DNA of 12,697 bases from NCBI GenBank assembly GCA_900543275.1, contig UQQL01000058.1:1-12697 (forward strand), read 5' to 3'. The stretch comes from an uncultured Collinsella sp. (GTDB lineage Bacteria > Actinomycetota > Coriobacteriia > Coriobacteriales > Coriobacteriaceae). Below the pieces are notes generated by a model, which searched no databases, was not told where the DNA came from, and was given only the letters and a program-made list of their open reading frames with translations. The translations under genes were made by a program, and so were the position numbers. Positions 12,158-12,697 of the stretch are shown one piece after another. Numbering within the stretch: position 1 is the stretch's first letter; the number at the start of each line of letters is the position of its first letter.

Positions 12158-12697
12158 GGCCAGATGATCTTGGATAAGGTCGCAGATGGCTCGGGCGTCG
12201 TTGATGTTGATGGCTCGGGTCGCAAAGCCGGCGTCGAAGGCCTGGCGCGCCAGGGCCTCGTTGCAGGCAAGGGCCAGCGTGTGGCCATCGACCAGGTCGA
12301 GCGAGCTCTTGCCGCGCAGACGGTCGACACCCGATCGCGCGACGACGATGTTGTCGAAGCCCTCGGTCTTGTAGCCCTCGATGATCACCACGTCGACATC
12401 GTTGTAGCGCGACAGCAGCTCGCGTGCGGGCATCTCGTCCTCCTCGCGCGTGTCGGCGTACTCCGCCCAGCGCGTGGCGCAGATGAGGCCCACGTGCTTG
12501 GATCCGGCCTGGTGATGGCGCCAGGTGTCCTTAGCGGGCACATCGATATCGAAGCCATGATGCCCATGATGCTTGAGCGAACCCACGCGCAGGCCACGAC
12601 GAGTGAGCTCGGCAATGACCTTCTCGACGAGCGTGGTCTTGCCCGAGTTTTGATAGCCGATAAACGCGATCGCGGGGACGGCCGGAGCGGGAGCTGC
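12155..12697 (-). CDS. mobB: MobB, molybdopterin-guanine dinucleotide biosynthesis adaptor (5' end outside window)
   Basis: The frame is open from the right edge to TAA at 12155-12157, giving 180 residues. It is a P-loop GTPase with Walker A GYQNSGKTT (residues about 14-22 of the visible part). The MobB signatures follow: VGSLKHHGHHGFDIDVPAKD with HHQAGS, then VVIIEGYKTEGFDNIVVAR. MobB binds GTP and assists MobA in forming the bis-MGD molybdenum cofactor of formate dehydrogenase and DMSO-reductase-type enzymes. The frame continues upstream of the GTG at 12584-12586; a start there would lose the P-loop, so the true start lies at or beyond the window edge. The first visible residues, AAPAPAVP, look like an Ala/Pro linker, so fusion to an upstream domain (for example MobA or MoeA) is possible. 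Confidence 0.93.
   Translation of the reverse strand, partial: AAPAPAVPAIAFIGYQNSGKTTLVEKVIAELTRRGLRVGSLKHHGHHGFDIDVPAKDTWRHHQAGSKHVGLICATRWAEYADTREEDEMPARELLSRYNDVDVVIIEGYKTEGFDNIVVARSGVDRLRGKSSLDLVDGHTLALACNEALARQAFDAGFATRAININDARAICDLIQDHLA

Overview
This is a GC-rich window in which every convincing gene lies on the minus strand, so genes are read from right to left. Gene content and style suggest a gut actinobacterium of the Coriobacteriia, perhaps Collinsella-like: an LPXTG-type surface adhesin and pilin, a beta-glucoside PTS operon with a BglG-type antiterminator, Cof-type HAD and histidine phosphatases, and many small intergenic hairpins. This assignment is inference from style, not a database match.

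Layout from left to right. Positions 1-3893 hold a cell-surface operon: a 1146-residue anchored adhesin (signal peptide, acidic linker, beta-helix of GG-rich repeats, two pilin-type isopeptide modules, LPLSG sorting signal), whose stop overlaps by 8 bp the GTG start of a fimbrial pilin cut by the window edge. Upstream of the adhesin is an AT-rich 500-bp regulatory region (3894-4395). Then come a Cof-type HAD phosphatase (4396-5217) and an MFS exporter (5425-6705). Next is a bglGFB-like operon, transcribed antiterminator (10305-11150), PTS EIIBC (8747-10186), GH1 6-phospho-beta-glucosidase (6942-8390). Last are a histidine phosphatase (11399-11983) and the C-terminal part of MobB (12155 to the edge).

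The bgl genes form a coherent system. The PTS permease phosphorylates and imports a beta-glucoside, the GH1 enzyme hydrolyses the phosphorylated sugar, and the PRD-containing RNA-binding protein probably controls expression through a RAT-like leader in front of its own gene. In that leader the RAT hairpin shares bases with a distal segment that is both the Shine-Dalgarno sequence and the 3' arm of a U-tailed stem, which suggests a terminator/SD switch.

The most unusual non-coding signal is a family of five intergenic hairpins (about 4351, 5312, 6878, 11341, 12064). They share a 12-17 bp stem and a 9-nt loop (TGCCTGGCC in three copies, one substitution in each of the others), all in the same orientation and each downstream of a gene's stop. 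Four have a T-run that would make them terminators. One copy has a compensatory A-T to G-C pair change. A sixth hairpin (12115-12157) has an unrelated stem but a CCTGTCCC loop core. Other notable signals are a G9 homopolymer near the 5' end of the adhesin gene (a phase-variation candidate), a 203-bp near-palindrome inside the bgl operon, a 21-bp perfect hairpin abutting the MFS stop codon, and five copies of GAGCAA/TTGCTC in the adhesin promoter region.
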